Source: Lysobacterales bacterium
GTDB lineage: Bacteria; Pseudomonadota; Gammaproteobacteria; Xanthomonadales; Ahniellaceae
Direction of reading: 5' to 3'
DNA length: 64,000 nucleotides
Assembly (NCBI GenBank): GCA_016182785.1
Contig: JACPFU010000033.1
Coordinates: forward strand, 22,516-86,515
The position numbers were made by a program, and so were the translations under genes. The notes below the pieces were generated by a model, which saw nothing but the letters and a program-made list of their open reading frames with translations, did no database searches and had not been told where the DNA came from. Of this stretch, positions 20,255 through 27,543 are shown piece after piece; the first letter of the stretch is position 1; the number at the start of each line of letters is the position of its first letter.

Positions 20255-22204
20255 TCAGGTTGCTGGATCACCACGATCCTGCCCGCCGGGCGCCTCCGTC
20301 GCGGTCCGGAAACCGGGCACGAACGCATCCGAAAAACAGGCATTTTCATCAAGGCCCTGCGCCAGCAGCGCCGGTACTGCATTTTCAACCATTCTCACCG
20401 ATCCGCAAACATAGACCTCGTGGCCGCGCAGGTCCGGGAAGTCGGCGAGCATGGCTTCGTGGACGAAACCGGTGCGCCCCTGCCAGGCATCTTCCGGCGC
20501 CGGTTCGGACAGCACCGGCACGAAGCGGAAGTTCGGATGTTCGCGCGCCCAGCGCTCGGCCAGATCGAACAGATACAGGTCGGCCTTGCGACGCACGCCC
20601 CAGTACAGCGACATCGGTCGCTGCACGCCGCGGTGGAAGGCATCCTCGACGATGCTCTTGATCGGCGCGAAGCCGGTGGCGCCGGCGACGAACAGGATCG
20701 GCCGCTGGCCGGCATGCAGGGTGAAGCGACCGACCGGCGCCTCGAAGCGCAGTTCGTCGCCCACCTGCATCGACTCGAACACGCGCGTGGTGAAACGCCC
20801 GCCCGGGATCAGGCGGATATGCAGTTCGATCTGGGCGTTGTCATGCGGCGCCGAAGCGAACGAGAACGCGCGCTTCGCGCCGTCTTCGAGCAGGATGTTG
20901 AGGTACTGGCCGGCGGCGAAGTCGATGCGCTTGCCCCCGGGCAGGGACAGCAGCATGCGGATCACGTCCGCGTTCAGTCGTTCCATGCGTTCGACGCGGG
21001 CGCTGTACACCGCCACGGCATCGGCCGCGCCTGGCCGCAACGAGTTCACCGGCACGTCGAGCTCGACGTCTTCCAGCGGCGTGGCCATGCACATCAGCGT
21101 CTTGCCGGCGGCGCGCATCGCGTCGGTCAGCACTGCGGGCTGGTAGGCACCGTGATCGACGCGACCGTTCAGCACGCTGCACACGCAGACACCGCAGCCA
21201 CCGTTGCGGCAGTCGTAGGGCAAGGCCAGTCCGGCGCGCAGCCCGGCATCGAGCAGCGTCTCGCCCGGCTTGGCCGCGACATGCTGTTCGCCGGGATGGA
21301 ACGCGAGCTGGAACTCGCGCTGGCCGCCAGCGCGGCGCCAGGGCAGCCAAGGCAGCGCAACCAGCAGCACGGTGCCGGCGATCACCACCGCCCAGGCCCA
21401 CTGCGGCGAGGTGCGATACATCAGCGGCAGCACCGGCAGGAACACCCAGTCCAGGCGCACCGCGTCCACCGCACGCGTCAGGTCGGCCATGCCGCCGGGG
21501 TGGCTCAGCACCGGCAGCAGCAACGCCAGAACCAGCAGCGTCAGCATCAGGCTGACTGCGATCGGGCGCGGCGGCTGCGTCGTCGCCTTCGGCACGCGCT
21601 GCACGTGCACCCACATCAGCAGCAGGATCAGGAACGACACGCCGATGTGGATGAACGCGAGCAGCGAGAAGAAGCGGTCGGTCATGCTCGCCGGATAGAT
21701 GAAGTTGCGCATGATCGTGGCGCCGAACAGCGGCAGCGCGCTCATCCACTCGAACGCGCCGACGGTGACGAACTGGGCGTAGCGGTCCCACGGCAGCATG
21801 TAGCCGTTGATGCCGACGATGTAGACCAGCCAGATCAGGCCCACGCCGGACACCCACGAGAACCAGCGGAAGCCGCGCAGGCGGTCGAACGCGAAGTAGC
21901 GCAGCATGTGCAGCAGCATGATCACCACCATCGCGTCCGAGGCGTAGCGGTGCACGCTGCGCAGGATGCCGCCGGCAAACCACTGGCGGTGCGTCAGCGA
22001 CTCCACCGACGGGTAGGCCGCAGCCACCGCGGTGTCGAAGAATGCATACAGGTAGGTGCCGCTGATGGTCACCACCCAGAACAGGAAGAATGCCGTCGCG
22101 CCGAGGTGATACAGCGGGTTGTAGCGGTCGCCGAAGGCGCGGTTGAACACGTTCTCGACCAGCATGAACCCGGAACGCAATACCCGTTTCAACAGCGCGA
22201 TCAT
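20255..22204 (-). CDS. Cytochrome b6 - [2Fe-2S] ferredoxin - FAD/NAD(P)H reductase fusion
   Basis: A 649-residue three-module redox protein. Residues 1-290 are a cytochrome b6-like membrane domain; four heme ligands are visible at H85, H99, H186 and H200 (SVHRYASDAM..LLHMLRYF; FIHIGVS..MWVHVQRV). Residues about 296-385 are a plant-type ferredoxin with C332, C337, C340 and C372 (DCRNGGCGVC..MCMATP). Residues about 395-649 are a ferredoxin-NADP reductase-like unit with RAFSFAS (FAD), VAGATGFAPI (nucleotide) and VYVCGSVRM. It should move electrons between NAD(P)H on the cytoplasmic side and the membrane hemes. Start and upstream stop overlap (ATGA at 22201-22204), coupling it to the oxidase-like gene. 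The cytochrome part aligns position for position with the first fusion at 24116-25669. Confidence 0.88.
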   Translation of the reverse strand: MIALLKRVLRSGFMLVENVFNRAFGDRYNPLYHLGATAFFLFWVVTISGTYLYAFFDTAVAAAYPSVESLTHRQWFAGGILRSVHRYASDAMVVIMLLHMLRYFAFDRLRGFRWFSWVSGVGLIWLVYIVGINGYMLPWDRYAQFVTVGAFEWMSALPLFGATIMRNFIYPASMTDRFFSLLAFIHIGVSFLILLLMWVHVQRVPKATTQPPRPIAVSLMLTLLVLALLLPVLSHPGGMADLTRAVDAVRLDWVFLPVLPLMYRTSPQWAWAVVIAGTVLLVALPWLPWRRAGGQREFQLAFHPGEQHVAAKPGETLLDAGLRAGLALPYDCRNGGCGVCVCSVLNGRVDHGAYQPAVLTDAMRAAGKTLMCMATPLEDVELDVPVNSLRPGAADAVAVYSARVERMERLNADVIRMLLSLPGGKRIDFAAGQYLNILLEDGAKRAFSFASAPHDNAQIELHIRLIPGGRFTTRVFESMQVGDELRFEAPVGRFTLHAGQRPILFVAGATGFAPIKSIVEDAFHRGVQRPMSLYWGVRRKADLYLFDLAERWAREHPNFRFVPVLSEPAPEDAWQGRTGFVHEAMLADFPDLRGHEVYVCGSVRMVENAVPALLAQGLDENACFSDAFVPGFRTATEAPGGQDRGDPAT

Positions 22205-23616
22205 TGCCTTGCTCCAGACTGCACCGGCGCGCGCATCGCCCGGATCACGACCACGATGAACAGCACCCCGCCGATGATCGCGACCAGGCCACCGAGGCCC
22301 ATCACGCCCATCCCGGCGATCTCCGACTTGCTGCGCAGCACCTGCTCGGCGCCGGCCACCTTGCGCTGCACGCCATAGCCGCCGGACCACACCAGACCAA
22401 GAATGTGCAACGTCTGCCCGACCGCGTACAGCACCGGCTGCAACCGCGCCATGCGCGAATCCGGTGCCGCATAACCGAGCCGCGGCAGCAGGAAATAGAC
22501 GACCCCCATCAGCGCCAGCGTCACCCCAACGATGCTGCCGTGATAGTGCGCCGGGATGCGCACGTTGTTGCCGCTGATCAGCATGCCGATCACGCCGCCG
22601 AGCGCGAACACCGCCATCGAAGACCACAGCGCCGCGCGCAACGGTCGCTGCGTCGGCTCCAGCGACCGTGGCGGCCACATCGCGAGCGTTACCGCCAGCA
22701 TCACCGGCAGGATCGCCAGGCCGCCGCCGATGCGCATCGCCATGGTCAGCAGGTTGCGGTGCTCGACCGACGCGATGTCGTGCGCGAGATAGGCATAGGG
22801 CGTCACGAACACGCTGGCCAGCGCCAGCAGGAACATCAGCAACACCAGTCGCGGGCTCAACGCCACGCGCCCGCCGCAGGCCGCGGCCAGCCACAGCCAG
22901 GCCAGCAGCATCAGGATCGTCCAGGCGAACTGCAGCGCGTGACCGCCGCCCCAGAACAGCACTTCGTAGTAGGCCTTGCCATCGAGCTGGGCCGGCATCA
23001 CCAGGAACGACCACGCGAACGCGATCAGCGCGACCGCGAGCGCGACCACGCTGGCATTGGCGCCGAACTGCAGCGCGCCGACCGCGGGCGCGGCGCGCGC
23101 GGGTCGCGGCGCCGCCGACAACGCATGCAGCACCATCAGCGCCGTGCCCGCGGCGAACACCAGCAACGAGCCCAGGAACACCGGACCGTCGAGCACCGGA
23201 ATGTAGTTGGCCATCAGCACTTCGCCGCCACCGAGGAACGGCGCCAGCAACATGCCTGCGGTCCCCGCCGCGCACAGCCACACCGCGGCACGCGCGAGCG
23301 GCAGCGCCAGCGGACGCAACTGCAGGCTGCAGATCATCCCGGCCATCGCCACGAACCAGACCAGCACCGACAGATCGACATGCACCACCAGCGCGACGCG
23401 GAAGAAGTCGGCGACCGGGAACCAGGATTGCAGCCCCGGCGTGCGCGACACCACGAGCAGGATCGAGAACAGCCCGGCGCCGATCAGCGCGAACAGCCCG
23501 AGCCACAGCCAGGCCCGCGCCAGCGCGCGCTGCGCATCGCCGAAGGCCTGCGGGAGATACAGCGTGCCGGGCGCGGCCGCATGCGCCTGCCGGTGGTCGA
23601 GCAAGGGAGCGTTCAT
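22201..23616 (-). CDS. Heme-copper oxidase superfamily subunit I with altered active site
   Basis: A 471-residue, about 12-helix membrane protein of the heme-copper oxidase superfamily. H79 (HVDLSVLVWF) and H359 fit the low-spin heme ligands and H357 (AHYHGS) the high-spin heme ligand. At the copper site, H226 is in GGGHALQF, so the HPEVY Tyr position is F230 and the Glu/Val positions are Leu/Gln; the expected HH pair of the next helix reads H279-D280. Loss of the Tyr and replacement of a copper His are features of superfamily members that reduce nitric oxide rather than O2, so an ordinary oxidase call is not safe. No CuA subunit is directly adjacent; the neighbours are cytochrome b6 fusions, coupled by 4-base overlaps at both ends. 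Confidence 0.8.
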   Translation of the reverse strand: MNAPLLDHRQAHAAAPGTLYLPQAFGDAQRALARAWLWLGLFALIGAGLFSILLVVSRTPGLQSWFPVADFFRVALVVHVDLSVLVWFVAMAGMICSLQLRPLALPLARAAVWLCAAGTAGMLLAPFLGGGEVLMANYIPVLDGPVFLGSLLVFAAGTALMVLHALSAAPRPARAAPAVGALQFGANASVVALAVALIAFAWSFLVMPAQLDGKAYYEVLFWGGGHALQFAWTILMLLAWLWLAAACGGRVALSPRLVLLMFLLALASVFVTPYAYLAHDIASVEHRNLLTMAMRIGGGLAILPVMLAVTLAMWPPRSLEPTQRPLRAALWSSMAVFALGGVIGMLISGNNVRIPAHYHGSIVGVTLALMGVVYFLLPRLGYAAPDSRMARLQPVLYAVGQTLHILGLVWSGGYGVQRKVAGAEQVLRSKSEIAGMGVMGLGGLVAIIGGVLFIVVVIRAMRAPVQSGARQ

Positions 23617-24119
23617 CGAATCGTGATTCCGCCCTGCTCGGCCGAGAAATCGACCACGCGCACCTGCAGCGGATCGAACTGCACCACGCCCTCGTGCTCG
23701 AAGTCGAAGCCTTCGCTGCGCGCGCTGTCGCGGATGCGCACGTGCACGCGATGCGCGCCCGCCGTCACCGGAATGCTGCGATACACGCTCGCGGTGCCGT
23801 CGCGCGACAGGCCCGAAGGCGCGGCGGTCTGGCGATAGACCAGGCTGCCGTCGAGTTCCACCTCGACCGTGACCGGCGAGCGTTCGCGCGGGCAGCGCGT
23901 CGGCGCGCGCATGTTCGGCGGCAACTTCGCCAGCTCCTGCGGCGTCTGCTCGACGCAGGCCTGCAGGCGCTGGCCGTGGTGCAGGAAACTGACCTTGAGC
24001 AGGGCCTGGTCAGCCGCAACCGGTCGGTATTCCGGCCATTGCGAGAGCACGGCGATGGCCGCGGCGAATGCTGCGTACAGCACGATCTGGCCGATCCATC
24101 GGGCAGCTTGGGAACTCAT
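23613..24119 (-). CDS. Membrane-anchored periplasmic protein of unknown function
   Basis: A 168-residue protein with one N-terminal membrane helix (IGQIVLYAAFAAAIAVLSQW) and a periplasmic beta-rich domain. Two Cys (QACVEQT and TRCPRE) may form a disulfide. The segment SIPVTAGAHRVHVRIRDSAR resembles an Ig-like or cupredoxin-like strand pattern, but no copper ligands stand out. It is wedged between the cytochrome b6-ferredoxin fusion and the oxidase-like gene with ATGA overlaps on both sides, which is strong contextual evidence for an accessory or assembly subunit of that complex. I do not recognise the family. The start at 24119 is fixed by the overlap with the upstream stop. Confidence 0.75.
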   Translation of the reverse strand: MSSQAARWIGQIVLYAAFAAAIAVLSQWPEYRPVAADQALLKVSFLHHGQRLQACVEQTPQELAKLPPNMRAPTRCPRERSPVTVEVELDGSLVYRQTAAPSGLSRDGTASVYRSIPVTAGAHRVHVRIRDSARSEGFDFEHEGVVQFDPLQVRVVDFSAEQGGITIR

Positions 24120-25669
24120 CGGGCGGGGGACTCCACTGCGACTTGCGACCGGGTTTCCCCGGTGGTCTGCGCGCGCAACCTCGCGAGCGCTTCCGACACC
24201 GCAAGGATATCGCCTGGACCCGCCGCGACGCATGCAAACTTCTCGGTCGGAACCGTGGCACGCAACGCCGGCTCGCGTTCCCGTGCGAGTCGCTGCGCAG
24301 TCCAGCGCTGGCCCAGCCGGAACGCACAGCCGCCGTCACGGCAAGTAGCCACGAGCACGCCGGCGGCGCCGTCGCGCAGTGCGTACTCGATGAACGACGG
24401 CGGCAGCATGCCGCTGCAGATCAGGCTGAAGGCGGCGACATCGCCCGCTTCCAGCGCCCGCACCGGCGCGGCATGGTCGCAGCCGAACACGACCAGCGCC
24501 GATTTCGCGGACGCTTGCCCGAGCCGTTCGCGCAATGCGCGACGCAGTGCATCGATCGGCTGCTGCGGCATGTCGATGCCGGTGCGCAGATGCTGCATCG
24601 AGCGAAATGGCGTCGACGACGGGCAGGAACCGACGCAGATGCCGCAGGATGCGCAGGCATCGGCATCGACCTCGGCAAGCGCGAAGCCGCGTCGCGTCGG
24701 ATGCTCCACCATGCGGATCGCGTCATACGGGCAATCGGCCACGCAGCGCCGGCAACCGCTGCAATGGGCCGGATCGACCTCCGCCACCGCCGGGGCCGCG
24801 ACCGCCGCGCCGCGCCAGAACGGCAGCAACAGCAGCAGCGCGAGCAGTCCGAGCGTGGCCAACCACACCGCGGTCGACGAGGTCACCGTCACCAGCGGAT
24901 GCACGAACAGCAGGATCCAGTCGTAGGCCAGGACTTCGGGCACGCGTGTCAGGTCGGCCGGCGCATGGCTCAGCACCGGCGCCACTGCGGCCAGTCCGAG
25001 CAACAGCGACAGCATCGTCCACAGCATCGGCCGCGGCGGCCACACCGCCGCATGCGCGAGACGGCGCAGATGGAACCACAGGCCAAACACCATCAGCAGC
25101 GGCACGCCGATATGCACGAACACGAACAGCGAGAACAGACGGTCGCTGATCGAGGCAGCCCCGAGGAAGTTGCGCGTGAACGGCGATGCGAACAGCGGCC
25201 ACCAGTCCAGCCACTCGGCGGTGGCGATGGCCGAGTACTGGCCAAGCTGGTCCCAGTTCAGCCAGAAGCCGCCGATCGCGCTGACCGTGATCAGCGGCAG
25301 CAGTGCCACGCCGGTCCACCAGGTCGCTGCGCGGAATCGCCGGAAGCGGCCGAAGCTCCACTCGCGCAGCAAGTGCAGCACCGTCGTCAGCACCAGCACG
25401 TCGGCGGCGTAGCGATGCATGCTGCGCAGCAACCCGCCCAGGTACCACTGCTCACGCGACAGCCGGTCGATCGACGCATGCGCATCGTCCACCGAAGTGT
25501 CGATCATCGCGTACAGATAGATGCCGCTCGCAACCAGCACCCAGAACATCAGCAACGCGATCGAGCCGAGATGGCGCAGCGGATTCAGCCGCGGCGATGC
25601 CAGATCGAGCCGGTCCTCGCACCAGGCCCACGCCGCCTGCAGCCGCGGCAGCGGCCGCGGCGCGTTCAC
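24116..25669 (-). CDS. Cytochrome b6 - 2x[4Fe-4S] ferredoxin - MvhD-like fusion
   Basis: A 517-residue fusion starting at a GTG that overlaps the SCO stop (GTGA). Residues 1-290 form a cytochrome b6-type membrane domain with heme ligands H85, H99, H186 and H200. Residues 300-352 hold two [4Fe-4S] motifs: C303-C306-C309..C313P and C339-C342-C345..C349P. Residues about 385-475 resemble MvhD/hydrogenase iron-sulfur subunits (VVFGCDHAA, LICSGMLPPSFIEYALRDGAAGVLVATCRDGGC), a domain best known from heterodisulfide reductase and electron-bifurcating complexes. The predicted role is cytoplasmic low-potential electron input to membrane hemes, then to quinone or the oxidase-like subunit. This domain combination is unusual. 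It is coupled to the next gene by ATGA. Confidence 0.85.
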   Translation of the reverse strand: MNAPRPLPRLQAAWAWCEDRLDLASPRLNPLRHLGSIALLMFWVLVASGIYLYAMIDTSVDDAHASIDRLSREQWYLGGLLRSMHRYAADVLVLTTVLHLLREWSFGRFRRFRAATWWTGVALLPLITVSAIGGFWLNWDQLGQYSAIATAEWLDWWPLFASPFTRNFLGAASISDRLFSLFVFVHIGVPLLMVFGLWFHLRRLAHAAVWPPRPMLWTMLSLLLGLAAVAPVLSHAPADLTRVPEVLAYDWILLFVHPLVTVTSSTAVWLATLGLLALLLLLPFWRGAAVAAPAVAEVDPAHCSGCRRCVADCPYDAIRMVEHPTRRGFALAEVDADACASCGICVGSCPSSTPFRSMQHLRTGIDMPQQPIDALRRALRERLGQASAKSALVVFGCDHAAPVRALEAGDVAAFSLICSGMLPPSFIEYALRDGAAGVLVATCRDGGCAFRLGQRWTAQRLAREREPALRATVPTEKFACVAAGPGDILAVSEALARLRAQTTGETRSQVAVESPAR

Positions 25670-26535
25670 GCCGGCCGCTCCCGCGCGCGCCGCGCCTTGC
25701 GCTGGCTCCACCACTCCGCCAGCCCGAACCAGGCCATGAACACGAAGAAGGTGACGCCGCCGGCGATCTCCAGGATCAGCGTGTAGTCGGCGCGGTACTT
25801 GCCGGTGGTCGGATCGTAGACCGAGCAATAAATGCGCACGCGGTCGAGGAAGTCGGCGGCGCTGTGGGTTTCGGTCAGCAGCATGCCGCGCAGCAGGCGC
25901 CGGATCGGCTCGCCCAGTGCGTCGGCGCTGAAGTCGCCATAGACCTGGCTGCGGATCGCACCCTGTGCGTCGAGCAGCGAAACCTGCACGGTGTGGTCGA
26001 AGCCCGAGGGGCTCGGGCGGAAGCGGAAGCCGAAGGCCTCGGTCAGCGCGACGACGTCTTCCTGACGCGGGCTCAGGAACTCCCAGTTGGCGTCCTGGAT
26101 GCGCAGCTGCGCGGCAAAGGTGCGCATCGCGGTCGGCGAATCCTCGGGCTGGTTGAAGCCGATGCTGACGATGTTGAACTGGTCCGGACCGAAGCGCTCG
26201 CGCATCGCACGCACCGCATTCTGCAGGTCACGGGTACTGGTCGGACAGACCTGGAAGCAGCCGGTGAAGACGAAACTCACCACCAGCGGCTTGCCGCGAA
26301 AGCGCGACAACGACAGCGGCAGGCCATCGCGATCGCGGAGCACGAAGTCCGGCGGCGTGCTGCCGATGCGCGAACGGCTGAACGCCAGCGCCTCGTCGAT
26401 GTCGATGCTCGGCCCGTCCGCCGCGGCCGACCATCCGGCGCATGCGGCAAGCCCGGCGAGCAACGCGATGGCACGGACCAGCAGGCCGCTGCGGCAACGG
26501 CGCCGGACAGCCGCAGGACAGGTGCGATCCGCCAT
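25666..26535 (-). CDS. senC: SCO1/SenC-family copper chaperone with C-terminal membrane helix
   Basis: A 289-residue thioredoxin-fold protein that delivers copper to the CuA site of heme-copper oxidase-family enzymes. Residues 1-40 are a signal/anchor region; the copper ligands are C93 and C97 in TGCFQVCPTS and H181 in FDHTVQV. SCO proteins normally end soon after the fold; here about 60 further residues hold a conserved-looking linker (IYCSVYDPTTGKYRADYT) and a second membrane helix (LILEIAGGVTFFVFMAWFGLAEWW), so the domain is tethered at both ends. The start at 26535 is the first Met giving a signal sequence; it lies 12 bases after the farnesyltransferase stop. Its position beside CuA and oxidase-like genes recalls norSY-senC clusters. 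Confidence 0.88.
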   Translation of the reverse strand: MADRTCPAAVRRRCRSGLLVRAIALLAGLAACAGWSAAADGPSIDIDEALAFSRSRIGSTPPDFVLRDRDGLPLSLSRFRGKPLVVSFVFTGCFQVCPTSTRDLQNAVRAMRERFGPDQFNIVSIGFNQPEDSPTAMRTFAAQLRIQDANWEFLSPRQEDVVALTEAFGFRFRPSPSGFDHTVQVSLLDAQGAIRSQVYGDFSADALGEPIRRLLRGMLLTETHSAADFLDRVRIYCSVYDPTTGKYRADYTLILEIAGGVTFFVFMAWFGLAEWWSQRKARRARERPA

Positions 26536-26546
26536 GGGCTTGAACT

Positions 26547-27443
26547 TCAGGCCAGCGCCCGGTCGACGCAGGCGGCGATCAGCAACAGCGAGAGCTGCAG
26601 CAGCGAGGCATGGAAACTGCGCATCGCCTCGGCGCGTTGCGGCAGGCGCATCAGCTGATGGGCACGCCACAGGAAGTAGACGCCACCGGCCAGCGCGCCG
26701 ACCAGGTAGACCGGCCCCAGACCGAAGGCCGCCGGCAACAGCGAAGCGATCACCAGCAACACAGTGCTGACGAAAACGGTACGAGCGGCGCGCGGCACGC
26801 CGACGACGACCGGCAGCATCGGCACGCCGGCCGCGGCGTATTCGTCGCGATTGGCGATCGCCAGGCTCCAGAAATGCGGCGGCGTCCACAGGAACAGCAC
26901 CAGCGCGAACAGCAGCGGCACCGGAGCCAGCTCGGGCAACACCGCGGCGCCGCCGGCCAGCACCGAAAAACTGCCGGCGAGACCGCCGATCACGATGTTC
27001 ATCGAGGTGCGTCGCTTCAGCCACACCGTGTACACCACGCCATAGAACAGCGCGCCGAGGAACACGAACGCGGCCGAAACCGGATTGACGTAGACCCAGG
27101 CTGCAGCCACCGCGAGCACCAGCATCAGCGCCATCGGCAGCAACCACAGGCGCGAGTGCGGCAACGCCCCGGTGACGAAGGCACGGCGGCGGGTGCGCGC
27201 CATGCGGTGGTCCTGGTCGGCCTCGAAATACTGGTTGAACATGCCGGCGCTGGCCGAGGCCACGAGCACCGATAGTGCGAGCACGAGCGTGCTGCGCAGG
27301 CCAGGGTAGGCACCGGGCGTGACCAGCATGCCGACCAGCGCGGTCAGCATGATCATCACGCCGATGCGCAGCTTCATCAGTCCGAGCACGTCACGCAGCA
27401 GGGTCGGTAGCGAACGCGCGCGTGTTGCAGGCATCGGGTTCAT
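26547..27443 (-). CDS. cyoE: Protoheme IX farnesyltransferase (heme O synthase)
   Basis: A 298-residue UbiA-superfamily enzyme that adds a farnesyl group to heme B to give heme O. Eight to nine membrane helices are predicted. The first Asp-rich prenyl-diphosphate site is NQYFEADQDHRMART and the second is in IANRDEYAAAGVPML; TPPHFWSLA between them is characteristic of CyoE/CtaB. The ATG at 27443 has GGAGG 6 bases upstream. It follows a strong hairpin after the oxidase-like gene. With ctaA divergently encoded nearby, it suggests that one of the heme-copper proteins here uses heme O or A. Confidence 0.93.
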   Translation of the reverse strand: MNPMPATRARSLPTLLRDVLGLMKLRIGVMIMLTALVGMLVTPGAYPGLRSTLVLALSVLVASASAGMFNQYFEADQDHRMARTRRRAFVTGALPHSRLWLLPMALMLVLAVAAAWVYVNPVSAAFVFLGALFYGVVYTVWLKRRTSMNIVIGGLAGSFSVLAGGAAVLPELAPVPLLFALVLFLWTPPHFWSLAIANRDEYAAAGVPMLPVVVGVPRAARTVFVSTVLLVIASLLPAAFGLGPVYLVGALAGGVYFLWRAHQLMRLPQRAEAMRSFHASLLQLSLLLIAACVDRALA

Positions 27444-27503
27444 CACCGACCTCCAGAAAAACCGCGGCGTTCCCGGCCGCTCCATCGCACTGTGGAACAG
27501 GGC

Positions 27504-27534
27504 GGCGGGTCCGGAACCAGGTTCCGGACCCGCC
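27504..27534 (-). terminator. Very strong intra-operon hairpin
   Basis: Fifteen-base perfect arms (27504-27518 and 27520-27534) around a single base lie between the norY-like stop (27544) and cyoE start (27443). No T-run follows. Because the genes on both sides are on one strand, the structure probably attenuates or stabilises the upstream transcript, giving more of the first three genes than of the rest. Confidence 0.7.
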
Positions 27535-27543
27535 GATGACTGC

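Noticed and set aside
20255..23506. Extending the b6-FNR fusion gene upstream to 23506
   Set aside because: The added 434 codons are an out-of-frame reading of the oxidase-like gene; the true start at 22204 overlaps that gene's stop and begins a proper cytochrome b6.
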